The translations under genes and the position numbers were made by a program. Positions 18,056-26,678 of a stretch of 64,000 nucleotides of DNA are shown here, piece after piece. Every line of letters begins with the position of its first letter. Positions within the stretch are counted from its first letter, which is position 1. The notes below the pieces were generated by a model, which had not been told where the DNA came from, did no database searches, and worked only from the letters and a program-made list of their open reading frames with translations. This DNA is from Rhizobiales bacterium Ga0077537 (lineage in GTDB: Bacteria; Pseudomonadota; Alphaproteobacteria; Rhizobiales; Hyphomicrobiaceae), in assembly GCA_001464955.1 (NCBI GenBank), contig LNEM01000009.1:62001-126000 (forward strand), written 5' to 3'.

Positions 18056-18808
18056 TCAGACGGCCGGTGCCATTGCCCGACTTGCCGTCACGTAGGCGAT
18101 CATCCGCGAGCGCACGTCAGGCATACCGATCTCGCGCGGATTGAGGACGCGGGTTTCCAGGAAGTGGCCCGTCAGTGCGAATCCGTCCCGGAGGTCGGTG
18201 TCGGTCACGGTCGGGGCTTGCCCGCGCCGGGCCAGGAACTGCGGCAGGGCGAGGAGGCGATCCCGGTAGGGCTCGCCGGCAGATGCGGAGACGGCACGCC
18301 CGGTGCGTGGCGAGACGTAGATGAGCTGGTCGTTCGCCCCAGTCGCCGCGCACTCGGTCAGGTCGAGGCCGAAGCCCAGCTCGGTGAGGAGCGCCAGTTC
18401 CCAGCGCACCATGAGCGCCGGCCAGACTGTCGGATCGTCGAGAAAACCGAGGACGAAAAGCGTGATCTCGTAGAGCGTCGGGTGCGGATCGCGCTCCGGC
18501 AGCAAGCGGGCCAGCATCGCGAGCGAGGAGAGCGCGGCAAGGCGGCCGGGATCGCCATCGGCCATCGCTTCAGCCGCGTAGCCGCGGCGGAGTTCCAGGT
18601 TGAAATGCCCAAGCTGCTCGGCGAGGCGGCTCTTCCAGACGACATCGACATGGTTGCCGGTCTGGAGCACCGGACGCAGGCGTCGCGACCGGCCACCGTG
18701 GACGAAACCGGTATGACGGCCGTGGGCACGTGTCAGGAGTTCGACCACGGCAGCGGTTTCGCCGTGCGGGCGCACTCCGAGCACGATGCCTTCATCCGTC
18801 CAGTTCAT
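18056..18808 (-). CDS. recO: DNA repair protein RecO
   Basis: RecO, 250 residues, the RecFOR mediator that loads RecA onto SSB-coated DNA. The N-terminal OB-fold begins MNWTDEGIVLGVRPHGETAAVVELLTR, and the helical C-terminal domain contains YEITLFVLGFLDDPTVWPALMVRWELALLTELGFGLDLTEC. The zinc-like cysteine cluster is reduced, as usual in alphaproteobacteria. It lies downstream of the nitrilase gene with a 54-base gap. Confidence 0.92.
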   Translation of the reverse strand: MNWTDEGIVLGVRPHGETAAVVELLTRAHGRHTGFVHGGRSRRLRPVLQTGNHVDVVWKSRLAEQLGHFNLELRRGYAAEAMADGDPGRLAALSSLAMLARLLPERDPHPTLYEITLFVLGFLDDPTVWPALMVRWELALLTELGFGLDLTECAATGANDQLIYVSPRTGRAVSASAGEPYRDRLLALPQFLARRGQAPTVTDTDLRDGFALTGHFLETRVLNPREIGMPDVRSRMIAYVTASRAMAPAV

Positions 18809-18862
18809 GACGGCGAACCTACCGCGACTCGGCGGTCACGCCTACTGCGGCCCTGACGGCCA

Positions 18863-19693
18863 TCAGGTCACGGTCAGGCGGCGATGGGCGTTCATCGGAA
18901 TGAGGCCACGCACACGGGCGATCTGCGCCGGGTCGATGTGGGCAGTGGCAAAGCCTATGCCGTCGGAGCATCGAGCGACCACGTGGCCCCAGGGATCGGC
19001 GACGAGGCTGTGGCCGTAGGAGAGCCGCGTGCCGCCCTTGCCGTCGACGAACGGGCCGTACTGGCCGGGCGCGACGACATAGCATTGGGTCTCGATGGCG
19101 CGCGCCCGCAACATGACCTCCCAATGGTCCTTGCCGGTCTGCACCGTGAACGAAGAGGGGACCATGATGATGTCGGCGCCCGCTTTGGCGAGCGTCACGT
19201 AGAGTTCGGCGAAGCGCATGTCGTAGCAGATCGTGCAGCCGACCTTCAGCCCCTCGAGATCGTAGAGTACCACGTCTTCGCCCGGCCGGATGGTATCGCT
19301 CTCGTTGTAGGCCACGCCGTCGGGCGCGGTGATGTCGAACATGTGGATCTTGCGATAGCGCGCGATCTCTCGCCCCTCGCGATCGAACACGCAGGTGGTG
19401 TTGTAGACCTGCGACGTGGACCCCGGGATGGTCTCGATCATGCTACCGCCGTGAACCCAGATGCGGTGCCGGCGGGCCAATGTCGCGAGGACCTCCCAGG
19501 CATCGCCGCCGGGGATGCTGTCGGCCGCCTTGACCTTGTCCGACGTGGTGCCGCCGCGCCAGCTCCAGACCTCGGGCAGGACGACGACGTCGGGCCGGTC
19601 GGCTGCGACGGCGCGCTCGATCAACTCCGTCGCCTGCCGGATGTTGGCTGCCTTGTCGCTGATCGAGTTGGTCTGGATCACCGAAATCTTCAT
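18863..19693 (-). CDS. Carbon-nitrogen hydrolase (nitrilase superfamily)
   Basis: Predicted 276-residue amidase of the Nit/omega-amidase type. The Glu-Lys-Cys triad is complete: Glu41 in VLPEVW, Lys115 in RYRKIHMFD and Cys156 in CTICYDMRFAEL. Length and the DPWGHVVARCSDGIGFATA C-terminal segment fit the family. Likely substrates are small omega-amides or deaminated glutathione. It ends close upstream of recO and diverges from the DUF3237 gene. Confidence 0.9.
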   Translation of the reverse strand: MKISVIQTNSISDKAANIRQATELIERAVAADRPDVVVLPEVWSWRGGTTSDKVKAADSIPGGDAWEVLATLARRHRIWVHGGSMIETIPGSTSQVYNTTCVFDREGREIARYRKIHMFDITAPDGVAYNESDTIRPGEDVVLYDLEGLKVGCTICYDMRFAELYVTLAKAGADIIMVPSSFTVQTGKDHWEVMLRARAIETQCYVVAPGQYGPFVDGKGGTRLSYGHSLVADPWGHVVARCSDGIGFATAHIDPAQIARVRGLIPMNAHRRLTVT

Positions 19694-19803
19694 GCGCGCT
19701 CTCCGTTCGTGTTCGCCGGATCATACACGGCCTCGCCCTTCGTCAAGGGCTGTGCTCGAATGACGGCCGACCGAGCCATCCCCGATCGCAAGGAGCGTTG
19801 CCG

Positions 19804-20262
19804 ATGCCCGAACTCAAGTCCGAATTCCTGTTCACGTTCACGATCCGTGTGACGGCGCTGCACGACATCGGTGGCGCACCGGCCGGAACGCTCCACATCG
19901 ACATGCTGGGCGCGGGCACGTTCAAGGGGCCCCGTCTCGAGGGCGAGGTGCTGGGCGGAGGCATGGACATGAAGCGGTTGCGCGGTGACGGCGCCATGAG
20001 CCCGAACGTGCGGCTGGTGCTCCGGACGACCGACGACGCGCTGATCTTCATGCACTATCAGGGTGTCCGGCATGGCCCGGCCGACGTCATGGCGCGGATC
20101 GCTGCCGGGGAAGAGGTCGATCCGGGCTCCTACTATCTCCGGAACACGCCGTACTTCGAGACATCGGCGGCCAAGTACGACTGGCTCAACCGGATCGTCG
20201 CCGTCGGCGTCGGGCGGCGGATGCCCGATCATGCGAGCTACGACGTGTTCCAGATCCTCTGA
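19804..20262 (+). CDS. DUF3237 family protein
   Basis: Predicted 152-residue beta-barrel-like protein of the DUF3237 family (PF11578), function unknown. Family features are the start ELKSEFLFTFTIRV, the middle TLHIDMLGAGTFKGPRLEGEV and YYLRNTPYFETSAAKYDWLNRIVAVGVGRR. AAGGAGCGTTGCCG precedes the ATG. It converges with the TGA-containing AhpD-like gene, with a 13-base gap. Confidence 0.85.
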   Translation: MPELKSEFLFTFTIRVTALHDIGGAPAGTLHIDMLGAGTFKGPRLEGEVLGGGMDMKRLRGDGAMSPNVRLVLRTTDDALIFMHYQGVRHGPADVMARIAAGEEVDPGSYYLRNTPYFETSAAKYDWLNRIVAVGVGRRMPDHASYDVFQIL

Positions 20263-20275
20263 CGACCCGTCTGCG

Positions 20276-21376
20276 TCAGGTGTCGTGGCTGCGGAGGTCG
20301 TCGATCGCGAGTGCTGCGCGAATGTCGGCGGTCCGCTCCGCCTTCCACGGCTCGAGCGGGATGCCGGTGCCGTCGGCGACCTTCACGACGGCATTGAACG
20401 ATGCGACGGTGGCCGCCGCATCGACCAGGGCCGCATCGCCGAGGGCGTGGCGGAGCGCCCGGCGCGCCGATGTCGGGTCGGCGTCGCCATCGATCACAGC
20501 CTCGACGAATGCGATCAGCACGTCGCCACCGGGTACACCGCTGGCACCGCCGTCACCGCTGGTGATGGCTGCCAGATCGTAGTCGTCACCGTTTGCCTTG
20601 CTGCTCTCACGGAGCAGTGCCGCATGGCTGGTGGTTCAATAATAACATCGGTTGAGAGCCGACGCGCGGGCGGCGACCAGTTCGATCTGGCGATGGGTGA
20701 TGGCGCGCGGCTCGATCGCGAAGTCGCGGATCTCGTGGTCCTTCAGGTACAGTTCCACGTCGAGGTCGAAGAAGTTGACCACCTCCTGCGGCACGAGGCT
20801 CAGGGCGCGGTGGATGTTCTTGTCGCCGTGGAGGGGATAGGGGTTGGGATCGCCCGCTTCGATCGCCTCCGGTGCGAGGGTCGCCACGGCGGCTAGGTCG
20901 CGACGGGCGCCGCGTGGACGGTGACGCGTCGGGGCACCGGGGATCGGCGCGGGGAGGGGCCGCATCGGCCGGCCGAGCGCGCGGTCGAACGTGTCGAGCG
21001 CGGTGATGGTCGCTGCTATACCGACGATCTCGACGTAGCGCTCTTCGCCGAGGGGACCGTCGCTCAGCTCGCGCACCCAGCGGCTCGTGATGCGCGAGGC
21101 GTCCGTCGTCAGGCGGTGGATCGCCTCGACCGCCTCGGGCAATAGGTCGGTCGCGGCGTCGTGGTCGCCCGTTCGGGCGTAGGGTGAGAGATCGCCTTTG
21201 CGCGCCTTGCAGAGGCTGCAGGCGGACGCGTGGCGGCATTCGGTGGCGATGGCGAGGCGTTCGGCGCCTGTCCACCAGGTTCCTGGCGATGCGAGCCGCT
21301 GCCATGCCACTTCCAGGGCTTCGGCAAGCGCCGGGCGTATCGGCATGGCCTCGCCATCGACATCGATCGTCGTCAT
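20276..21376 (-). CDS. AhpD-like (CMD-fold) protein, candidate selenoprotein with in-frame TGA as Sec247
   Basis: One open frame of 366 codons interrupted only by TGA at 20636-20638. Read as selenocysteine, the segment is LNRCYY-U-TTSHAALLRES. This gives Glu232-X11-Cys244-X2-Sec247-X3-His251, the exact spacing of the AhpD motif E-X11-C-X2-C-X3-H, in which the second Cys is the peroxidatic residue. The frame continues with alanine-rich helical sequence of the same type to 20276. An N-terminal half (TECRHASACSLCKARK, Cys53-x-x-Cys56) resembles a second, degenerate CMD domain. A hairpin with a G-containing loop lies 18 bases after the TGA (separate entry). The predicted role is thiol/selenol peroxidase or oxidoreductase. 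The alternative is a pseudogene with one nonsense mutation, which would need to hit precisely this codon. Start 21376 (MTTIDVDGEAM) is the only good one. Confidence 0.8.
20601..20617 (-). promoter_or_regulatory. bSECIS-like hairpin downstream of the in-frame TGA
   Basis: On the mRNA strand a perfect 6-bp stem CTGCTC / GAGCAG encloses the loop CGTGA. The stem starts 18 bases and the loop 24 bases after the TGA, within the 16-37 base window described for bacterial SECIS elements. The loop has a G within its first two positions, followed by T, as required for SelB recognition. The structure is read by eye, not folded by software. Confidence 0.6.
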
Positions 21377-21442
21377 CGCGCGCTGCTCCTGGATGGGGCG
21401 GACGTTACGGATTCAGACTAGCGCATGCCGGCGGTCCGCGCA

Positions 21443-22336
21443 TCACCAGCGCAGCGCCTGCATGGCCGCGACGGGCGGGCTGCGGTGGCCGTCGAAGAGC
21501 TTTGCGAGGTGCCCGGCGTCGGCGGTCGCATCGGCAGCGACATGGAGGGCGCTCGCCACAAAGACGCAGCGCAGCCCTTCATTGGCCGCGCCTTCGACAT
21601 CGGTCCTGATCCCATCGCCGATGGCGAGGATGCGGTCCTTCGGCGGGCGCGTGCCGCGCGCCCGGGCGATGGCTGCGTAGGCGCGGGCGTAGATCGCGTC
21701 ATAGGGTTTGCCGGCATAGATCACGGACCCGCCGAGGGACTTGTAGATCTCGGCGAGGGCGCCCGCGCACGGCACCAGCCGCGGGCCCCGCTCCACCATC
21801 AGATCGGGATTGGCGCAGATCAGCGGCACGCGGCGCGCGGCCAAGGCGACAAGGGTGTCGCGGTAGTCTTCCGGCGTTTCGTTCTCGTCGTCGAAGAGGC
21901 CGGTGCAGAGGACCACCTCGGCGCTGTCGGCATCGGTGAGCGTGACGTCGAGGTCGCGGACGAGGGCTGCGACGCGCTCGGGGCCCAGATGAAACAGGCG
22001 CCGGCCGGGATACTCGGCCACGATGCTGCGCGAGACGTCGCCCGATGTGATGATCTCGTCGTAGGCCTCACGCGGGATGCCGAGGCGCTCCAGCATGCGC
22101 GCCACCGCCTCGGCCGGGCGGGGCGCGTTGGTGACGAGGACGACGCTGCCGCCCGCCTTGCGAAACCGGACGCAGGCCGGCCCGGCGGTCGGGAAGGCGT
22201 GGAGGCCGTCGTGCAGCACACCCCAGATGTCGGAGATCCAGGCGTCGGATGTGGCGGCGAGGCCGGCAATGCTGTCGAGCAGGGGGAGGGAATTCGGGAC
22301 CACGGTGAACCTCGCGCTCTGCGGCGGGCGCCGCAT
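21443..22336 (-). CDS. HAD hydrolase, TIGR01459 (class IIA) family
   Basis: Predicted 297-residue HAD phosphatase of the NagD-like class IIA. Motif I is modified: SDAWISDIWGVLHDG, where the DxDxT pattern reads D-x-W as typical for TIGR01459. Motif II lies in VVLVTNAPRP, and GDGIRTDVEGAANEGLRCVFVAS is motif IV with the acidic pair. The cap-domain region contains LCTGLFDDENETPEDYRD. Substrate unknown. It is flanked by the EAL gene upstream (56-base gap) on the same strand. Confidence 0.87.
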   Translation of the reverse strand: MRRPPQSARFTVVPNSLPLLDSIAGLAATSDAWISDIWGVLHDGLHAFPTAGPACVRFRKAGGSVVLVTNAPRPAEAVARMLERLGIPREAYDEIITSGDVSRSIVAEYPGRRLFHLGPERVAALVRDLDVTLTDADSAEVVLCTGLFDDENETPEDYRDTLVALAARRVPLICANPDLMVERGPRLVPCAGALAEIYKSLGGSVIYAGKPYDAIYARAYAAIARARGTRPPKDRILAIGDGIRTDVEGAANEGLRCVFVASALHVAADATADAGHLAKLFDGHRSPPVAAMQALRW

Positions 22337-22392
22337 CTGATCGCCCGGCGCATCCGCTAGCAGATCCGGCCGTGCCTGAGCAGCCTTTCGCG

Positions 22393-24240
22393 TCAGGCGG
22401 CCCGGCGCTCGCGTTCGATCTCGACCGACCGTGGTCCCCCGAACAGGGCGCCCTGGCCGAGCAGTGCGCCGAAGCCCAGGATCTTGGCGAGGTCCCGCTC
22501 CTCGACGATGCCCCCGACGATGAGGCCCAATCCCACGCCTGACAGATGGCGGCAGATGTCGGCGGCGGGGATACGGCCGTCGGGGGTCGGGAGCCCATCG
22601 AGGAACACCGACGCGTCGAGCTTGATGAAGTCGAAACCGTGCTGCTTCAGCCGCTCGAAGTCCATGTCGAGATCGGTCACGTCACGGAGCGCGAACTTGA
22701 GGCCGATGGCCGCCATGCCGGAAACCGTCCGCCAATGGGTATCGGTGAAATTCCGCGCTTCGGCCTGGGCAAACGTGAGCACCAGGCGGGTTGCGCGGCC
22801 TTCCTCGCCCGCGAGGATCTCGGCGAAGGTCTCGGAGAACGCGGCGTCGGCGAGGCTCTCGCCGGCTACGGCCGAGAAGAGCGACGCGCGGGAGCCGCGC
22901 GCCCGAAGGCGATGGAGCACGTCGGAGGCGCGAGCGAGCTTTGCCGCGTCGATCCGCGCCAGCAGGCCGGTGCCGGCCGCCGTTGGCTCGTACTCCTCGG
23001 GGGCGAGTTCCGTCGCCGTGCCAGTGATGAGGCGCACGGACAGCTCGAAATGGCGTGCCTTACGGTCCGACAGGCCGAGGATGGGATCGAGGCAGACGTC
23101 CATCCGGTTGGCTTCCACGGCCTCGGCGATCAACGCCAGATGGCCGTAGGGCGCCATCTGCCCGGACCCGGCCACGGCTGCCGTCTGGGCAAGCTCCCCA
23201 GCGAATACCTCCTCGGTATGGGGTGTTGCCTTAGGGGCGCTGGCGCGCAACGGCGGCGGTTCGCTGCTGCGGGCGGCCACAGGCGGAGCTGCGGTTTCAG
23301 GCTGATGCAACTTGGCCGCCAATTGCTCGATGAGCGTCTGCATGGTGTCGAGATCGAGGGGGGCCGTCGGCACGTTGGGGTTGGCGCGCGGCCAGTCGCC
23401 CAACTCCGGACGTGCCATGGACCTCGGAGCGCCGTCGTCCGCCGGCATCTGGAGGCCTTCGAGCGCCGGGTGGAGCGCGGGCGGCGTCGGGGTCGCGACC
23501 AGGGGGGGCTGCTCATCGGGGATACGGTTGACCGGCGCGGCCGACGGCAACGGCGAGGGATGGCCTTCGATCATAGGCAGCGGGCCGGCCGGGACTGCGG
23601 CGGCAGCGGCCCCAGGTGCGGGCGCGACGTCGGCGACCTTGGCCACAGGCTCCCGGTGTGTGCCGGGCCGCAGAGACCAGAACGGCGCCATGGCGGCTGG
23701 ATCGTCGAGATCCACGGGGGCCGTCGGCGTTGCGAGGGGCTGCGGCGCCCGCGCCATCGCGACGGGCGATGGTCCGGGTGGCGTGTCAGGCAGGGGGCGG
23801 GGCTTCTGACCTGCGACGTCGAGAGCGCGGCGAGAAATGGGGGGCGGAACCCACCGGGGCGACGGTGTCGCTGCGGGCGACGTGCGTGCATCGTCTGCGG
23901 CAGGTGACGGCGGCATGGCCGCATTCTCGCGGCGAGAGCGAGGCAGAGCCCCGATCTCGGCGCGCAACGCTTCGATTTCGGCATTGAGGCGCGACACCGT
24001 GCTGCGGCGGCGCAGAACGGCGTTGGTGGCGACAAGGATCGCGAGCGTGGTCATCGCTGCGAGCGCGGCCACCTGGGGGGGCGTTTCGGCGACGATGTGC
24101 ACCGTCGCTCCCAGCAGTCCTGCTGCGGCGGTGAACATCAGCATCAGGCCAGCTTCGCCAGCCGCGACCGGCGACGTTTGGCGACGATCGTCGAAGGACA
24201 CGTGAGGATCTCGCATGGGGCTGCTCGCAGAATCGTTCAT
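22393..24240 (-). CDS. Membrane-anchored protein with degenerate EAL domain
   Basis: Predicted 615 residues. Two transmembrane segments lie at the N-terminus (about residues 27-70: GLMLMFTAAAGLLGATVHIV and a second), then a coiled-coil stretch (STVSRLNAEIEALRAEIG), a long Pro/Ala-rich linker (about 100-330) and a C-terminal EAL fold. The catalytic signatures are lost: ExLxR reads FELSVRL, and the DDFGTGYSS segment reads RDVTDLDMDF. Cyclic-di-GMP hydrolysis is therefore unlikely; a sensor or scaffold role is more plausible. The start at ATG 24240 begins MNDSASS; the longer open frame to 24657 is a shadow of the transaminase gene. Confidence 0.8.
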   Translation of the reverse strand: MNDSASSPMRDPHVSFDDRRQTSPVAAGEAGLMLMFTAAAGLLGATVHIVAETPPQVAALAAMTTLAILVATNAVLRRRSTVSRLNAEIEALRAEIGALPRSRRENAAMPPSPAADDARTSPAATPSPRWVPPPISRRALDVAGQKPRPLPDTPPGPSPVAMARAPQPLATPTAPVDLDDPAAMAPFWSLRPGTHREPVAKVADVAPAPGAAAAAVPAGPLPMIEGHPSPLPSAAPVNRIPDEQPPLVATPTPPALHPALEGLQMPADDGAPRSMARPELGDWPRANPNVPTAPLDLDTMQTLIEQLAAKLHQPETAAPPVAARSSEPPPLRASAPKATPHTEEVFAGELAQTAAVAGSGQMAPYGHLALIAEAVEANRMDVCLDPILGLSDRKARHFELSVRLITGTATELAPEEYEPTAAGTGLLARIDAAKLARASDVLHRLRARGSRASLFSAVAGESLADAAFSETFAEILAGEEGRATRLVLTFAQAEARNFTDTHWRTVSGMAAIGLKFALRDVTDLDMDFERLKQHGFDFIKLDASVFLDGLPTPDGRIPAADICRHLSGVGLGLIVGGIVEERDLAKILGFGALLGQGALFGGPRSVEIERERRAA

Positions 24241-24390
24241 CCACAGCGATGTCAGTGCGCTTTGCCACGTCGGAGCAATCGGGCCGCGGCGCTCATCTAC
24301 AGTTTCGTTGGTGTGGATGCCTGCATTCGTTGGCGGTCGGGGCTTATGGGCCACACCTATCAACGTGCTTTGTCGGTGTGATGCAGGAAG

Positions 24391-24424
24391 AACGACAACG
24401 GGCGGCGGAGCAGGTCCGCCGCCC
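24391..24424 (-). terminator. Terminator of the transaminase gene
   Basis: A perfect 10-bp stem GGGCGGCGGA / TCCGCCGCCC with a 5-nt loop lies about 30 bases past the transaminase stop. On the minus strand it is followed by CGTTGTCGTTCTTCC, moderately T-rich. Confidence 0.7.
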
Positions 24425-24455
24425 GGCAGGGCACAGCCGAAAACTCCCTGCGCTG

Positions 24456-25784
24456 TCAGGCGACCGCCTTCAGAACGCGCCCGATCCGATCCGTGATCTC
24501 GTCGATCTGGGTTTCGGTGACGATCAGTGGCGGCGCGACCACGAGCGTGTCGGAGGTGACGCGCACGTAGAGATCGTGGTCGTGGTACATGCTTTCGAGG
24601 GCGTCGTAGCCGCGGACGCCGGGCTTGCCCGGAATCGGCTCGAGGTCGATGCCGCACATGAGGCCGATCGGGCGGATGTCGACGACGTTCGGCATCCCCT
24701 TCAGGCTCATCATGGCATCGGCGAACTTGCCCTCAAGACTGCGGGCGCGCTCGAACAGGCCTTCCTCACGATAGATGTCGAGCGTCGCGAGGCCGGCAGC
24801 GACCGCCAGCGGGTGGCCGGAGTAGGTGTAGCCGTGGAACAGCTCCACCATGTGCTCGGGGCCGTTCATGTGGGCCTCGTAGATGCCCTTGCGCACGAGC
24901 ACGCCCGACATCGGTACTGCCGCGTTGGTGACACCCTTCGCGAAGGTGATCATGTCCGGCACGATGCCGTAGCGCTCGGAGGCGAAGCAATGGCCGAGGC
25001 GCCCGAAGCCCGTGATGACCTCGTCGAAGATCAACAGGATGCCGTGCTGCTCGGTGATCTGGCGCAGCCGCTCGAGGTAGCCCTTCGGCGGCGGGATGCA
25101 GCCGGTGGAGCCGGCAGTCGGCTCGACAATGACGGCGGCGATCGTCGAAGCGTCGTGCAGCCCGATGATACGGAGGAGGTCGTCCGCCAATTCGGCGCCC
25201 CACTCTGGCTCCTGCTTCGAGAAGGCCTGCTTCGAGCGATTGTAGGTCGTCGGCAGGTGGTCGACGCCCGCCAGCATGTTGCCGAACATCTTGCGGTTGG
25301 CCACCATGCCGCCGACCGAGATGCCGCCGAAGCCGACGCCGTGATAGCCGCGCTCGCGGCCGATGAAGCGGGTGCGCTGGCCTTCGCCACGATTGCGGTG
25401 ATAGGCGAGCGCCACCTTGAGGGCGGTGTCGACGGCCTCGGAGCCCGAATTGGCGAACAGGCAGTAGTCGAGATCGCCCGGCGCCAGGAGTGTCAGGCGG
25501 CTCGAGAGTTCGAAGACGGCCGGGTGGGCGTACTGGAAAGGCGGTGAGAAATCGAGGGTGGCGGCAGCGTGCTGGATCGCCTTCACGATCTTGTCGCGGC
25601 CGTGGCCGGCGTTGACGCAGAAGAGCCCCGACGTGGCGTCGATGACCTTGCGGCCGTCGGGCGTCATGTAGTGCATGTCCTTGGCGCCCGAGAACAGGCG
25701 CGGACGCTTCTTGAACGACCGATTTGGGGTGAACGGCAGCCAGTATGGCTCGAGCTCGTTCGGCTTCATGTCGAGGGGTGCCAT
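24456..25784 (-). CDS. Class III aminotransferase (omega-amino acid:pyruvate type)
   Basis: Predicted 442-residue PLP enzyme, probably a beta-alanine or omega-amino acid:pyruvate transaminase. Visible motifs are WLPFTPNRSFKKRPRL near the start (family hallmark), GLFCVNAGHGR, the SGSEAVDTALKVA phosphate-binding loop, IFDEVITGFGRLG with the PLP-contacting Asp, and TFAKGVTNAAVP with the Schiff-base lysine. ATG 25784 is preferred because GGAG lies nine bases upstream; ATG 25796 is possible. It stands alone, 215 bases from the EAL gene. Confidence 0.88.
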   Translation of the reverse strand: MAPLDMKPNELEPYWLPFTPNRSFKKRPRLFSGAKDMHYMTPDGRKVIDATSGLFCVNAGHGRDKIVKAIQHAAATLDFSPPFQYAHPAVFELSSRLTLLAPGDLDYCLFANSGSEAVDTALKVALAYHRNRGEGQRTRFIGRERGYHGVGFGGISVGGMVANRKMFGNMLAGVDHLPTTYNRSKQAFSKQEPEWGAELADDLLRIIGLHDASTIAAVIVEPTAGSTGCIPPPKGYLERLRQITEQHGILLIFDEVITGFGRLGHCFASERYGIVPDMITFAKGVTNAAVPMSGVLVRKGIYEAHMNGPEHMVELFHGYTYSGHPLAVAAGLATLDIYREEGLFERARSLEGKFADAMMSLKGMPNVVDIRPIGLMCGIDLEPIPGKPGVRGYDALESMYHDHDLYVRVTSDTLVVAPPLIVTETQIDEITDRIGRVLKAVA

Positions 25785-25880
25785 CGTGATCTCCATCTCG
25801 GCGCTCAGTCCACTTCGGACCGAGGGTAGCAAAGGAGGACCTGGGCGCAAACGTCGTTTTCGCGGTCTGGAATCAATGAC

Positions 25881-25906
25881 GGCCGCGGACTAGGGTGCCC
25901 GCGGCC
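25881..25906 (-). terminator. Hairpin after the outer-membrane protein gene
   Basis: An 8-bp perfect stem GGCCGCGG / CCGCGGCC with a 10-nt loop lies just beyond the porin-like gene's stop. The trailing minus-strand sequence is not strongly T-rich, so terminator function is only likely. Confidence 0.45.
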
Positions 25907-25928
25907 GGATCAAGAGAGGCGCGTCGGA

Positions 25929-26678
25929 TTACTTCAGCGGCTCGTATACAGCTTCCGGGCGGCCGAGCTTGAACGTCAGGCGGGCGGCGACGGAGTGGAT
26001 CGACGTATCCACGTCGACGGTCGAGTCGACGCCGAGCGGCGTGGCGGGGAGACTGACGACGGGAACGGACACGTTTCGGTCGAGCGCCACATAGTTATAC
26101 TCGAGCCCCAGGATCACGCCGTTCATGAGTTCCCGCTCGAGACCGGCACCGACAGTCCAACCGTTATGAATGCCGCGCTCCGAGAACCCGAAATTTGGCG
26201 GCACACCATCGTTTGCGTCGAGGGTCATCATCGCGCCAGCGTAGCCACCCTTGACGTACGCGTGCCACTGGTCCCAAGCGTACCCTGCGCGCATGGTTGC
26301 AGTCATCAGCCAATCCAGTTCGGTCCTGATCTGACCGAGGCCGGGCGCCCAGAGGTCGAGCCCACCGATCGTATGCGAGCCGAGGCCACTCGACAGAGAC
26401 ACCTCCGCGCCGATGACGAACTGACCGAACTGATGCTGGATGCCGATGTGGCCGCCAAGCAGCGCGTCGTCGATACTAAATCCAGCTGCTGCGGGAGGAT
26501 TGCCGAATGGGTAGGCAAGCGTCCAATCGGAGTCAGCCCACGAATAACCGCCGTGTACACCGGCGTAAAGGCCGCCCCAACGGCCCTGAGCGTCGGCTGA
26601 CGGCGCGATCCCGAAGGAAGCGGCAGCCAGCACGACGCCAACGATACCCTTGCGAAGCATAGATCCGCTGAATCCCAT
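25929..26678 (-). CDS. Outer membrane beta-barrel protein, Omp25/RopB-like
   Basis: Predicted 249 residues. Start 26678 (MGFSGSML) gives a signal peptide with core GIVGVVLAAASFGIAPS and cleavage after ADA. The mature protein has alternating aromatic/polar strands of an 8-stranded barrel (GGLYAGVHGGYSWADSDW, GGHIGIQHQFGQFVIGAEVS, GWTVGAGLERELMNGVILGLEYNYV) and ends with a strand AARLTFKLG followed by a short tail rather than a terminal Phe. This is the family of rhizobial Omp25-like barrels. Base composition is less GC-rich than its neighbours. Confidence 0.8.
   Translation of the reverse strand: MGFSGSMLRKGIVGVVLAAASFGIAPSADAQGRWGGLYAGVHGGYSWADSDWTLAYPFGNPPAAAGFSIDDALLGGHIGIQHQFGQFVIGAEVSLSSGLGSHTIGGLDLWAPGLGQIRTELDWLMTATMRAGYAWDQWHAYVKGGYAGAMMTLDANDGVPPNFGFSERGIHNGWTVGAGLERELMNGVILGLEYNYVALDRNVSVPVVSLPATPLGVDSTVDVDTSIHSVAARLTFKLGRPEAVYEPLK

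Noticed and set aside
20276-20521. Separate 81-residue protein
   Set aside because: It is in the same frame as the upstream AhpD-like gene with no stop other than the single TGA, and has no ribosome site of its own, so it is treated as the C-terminal part.
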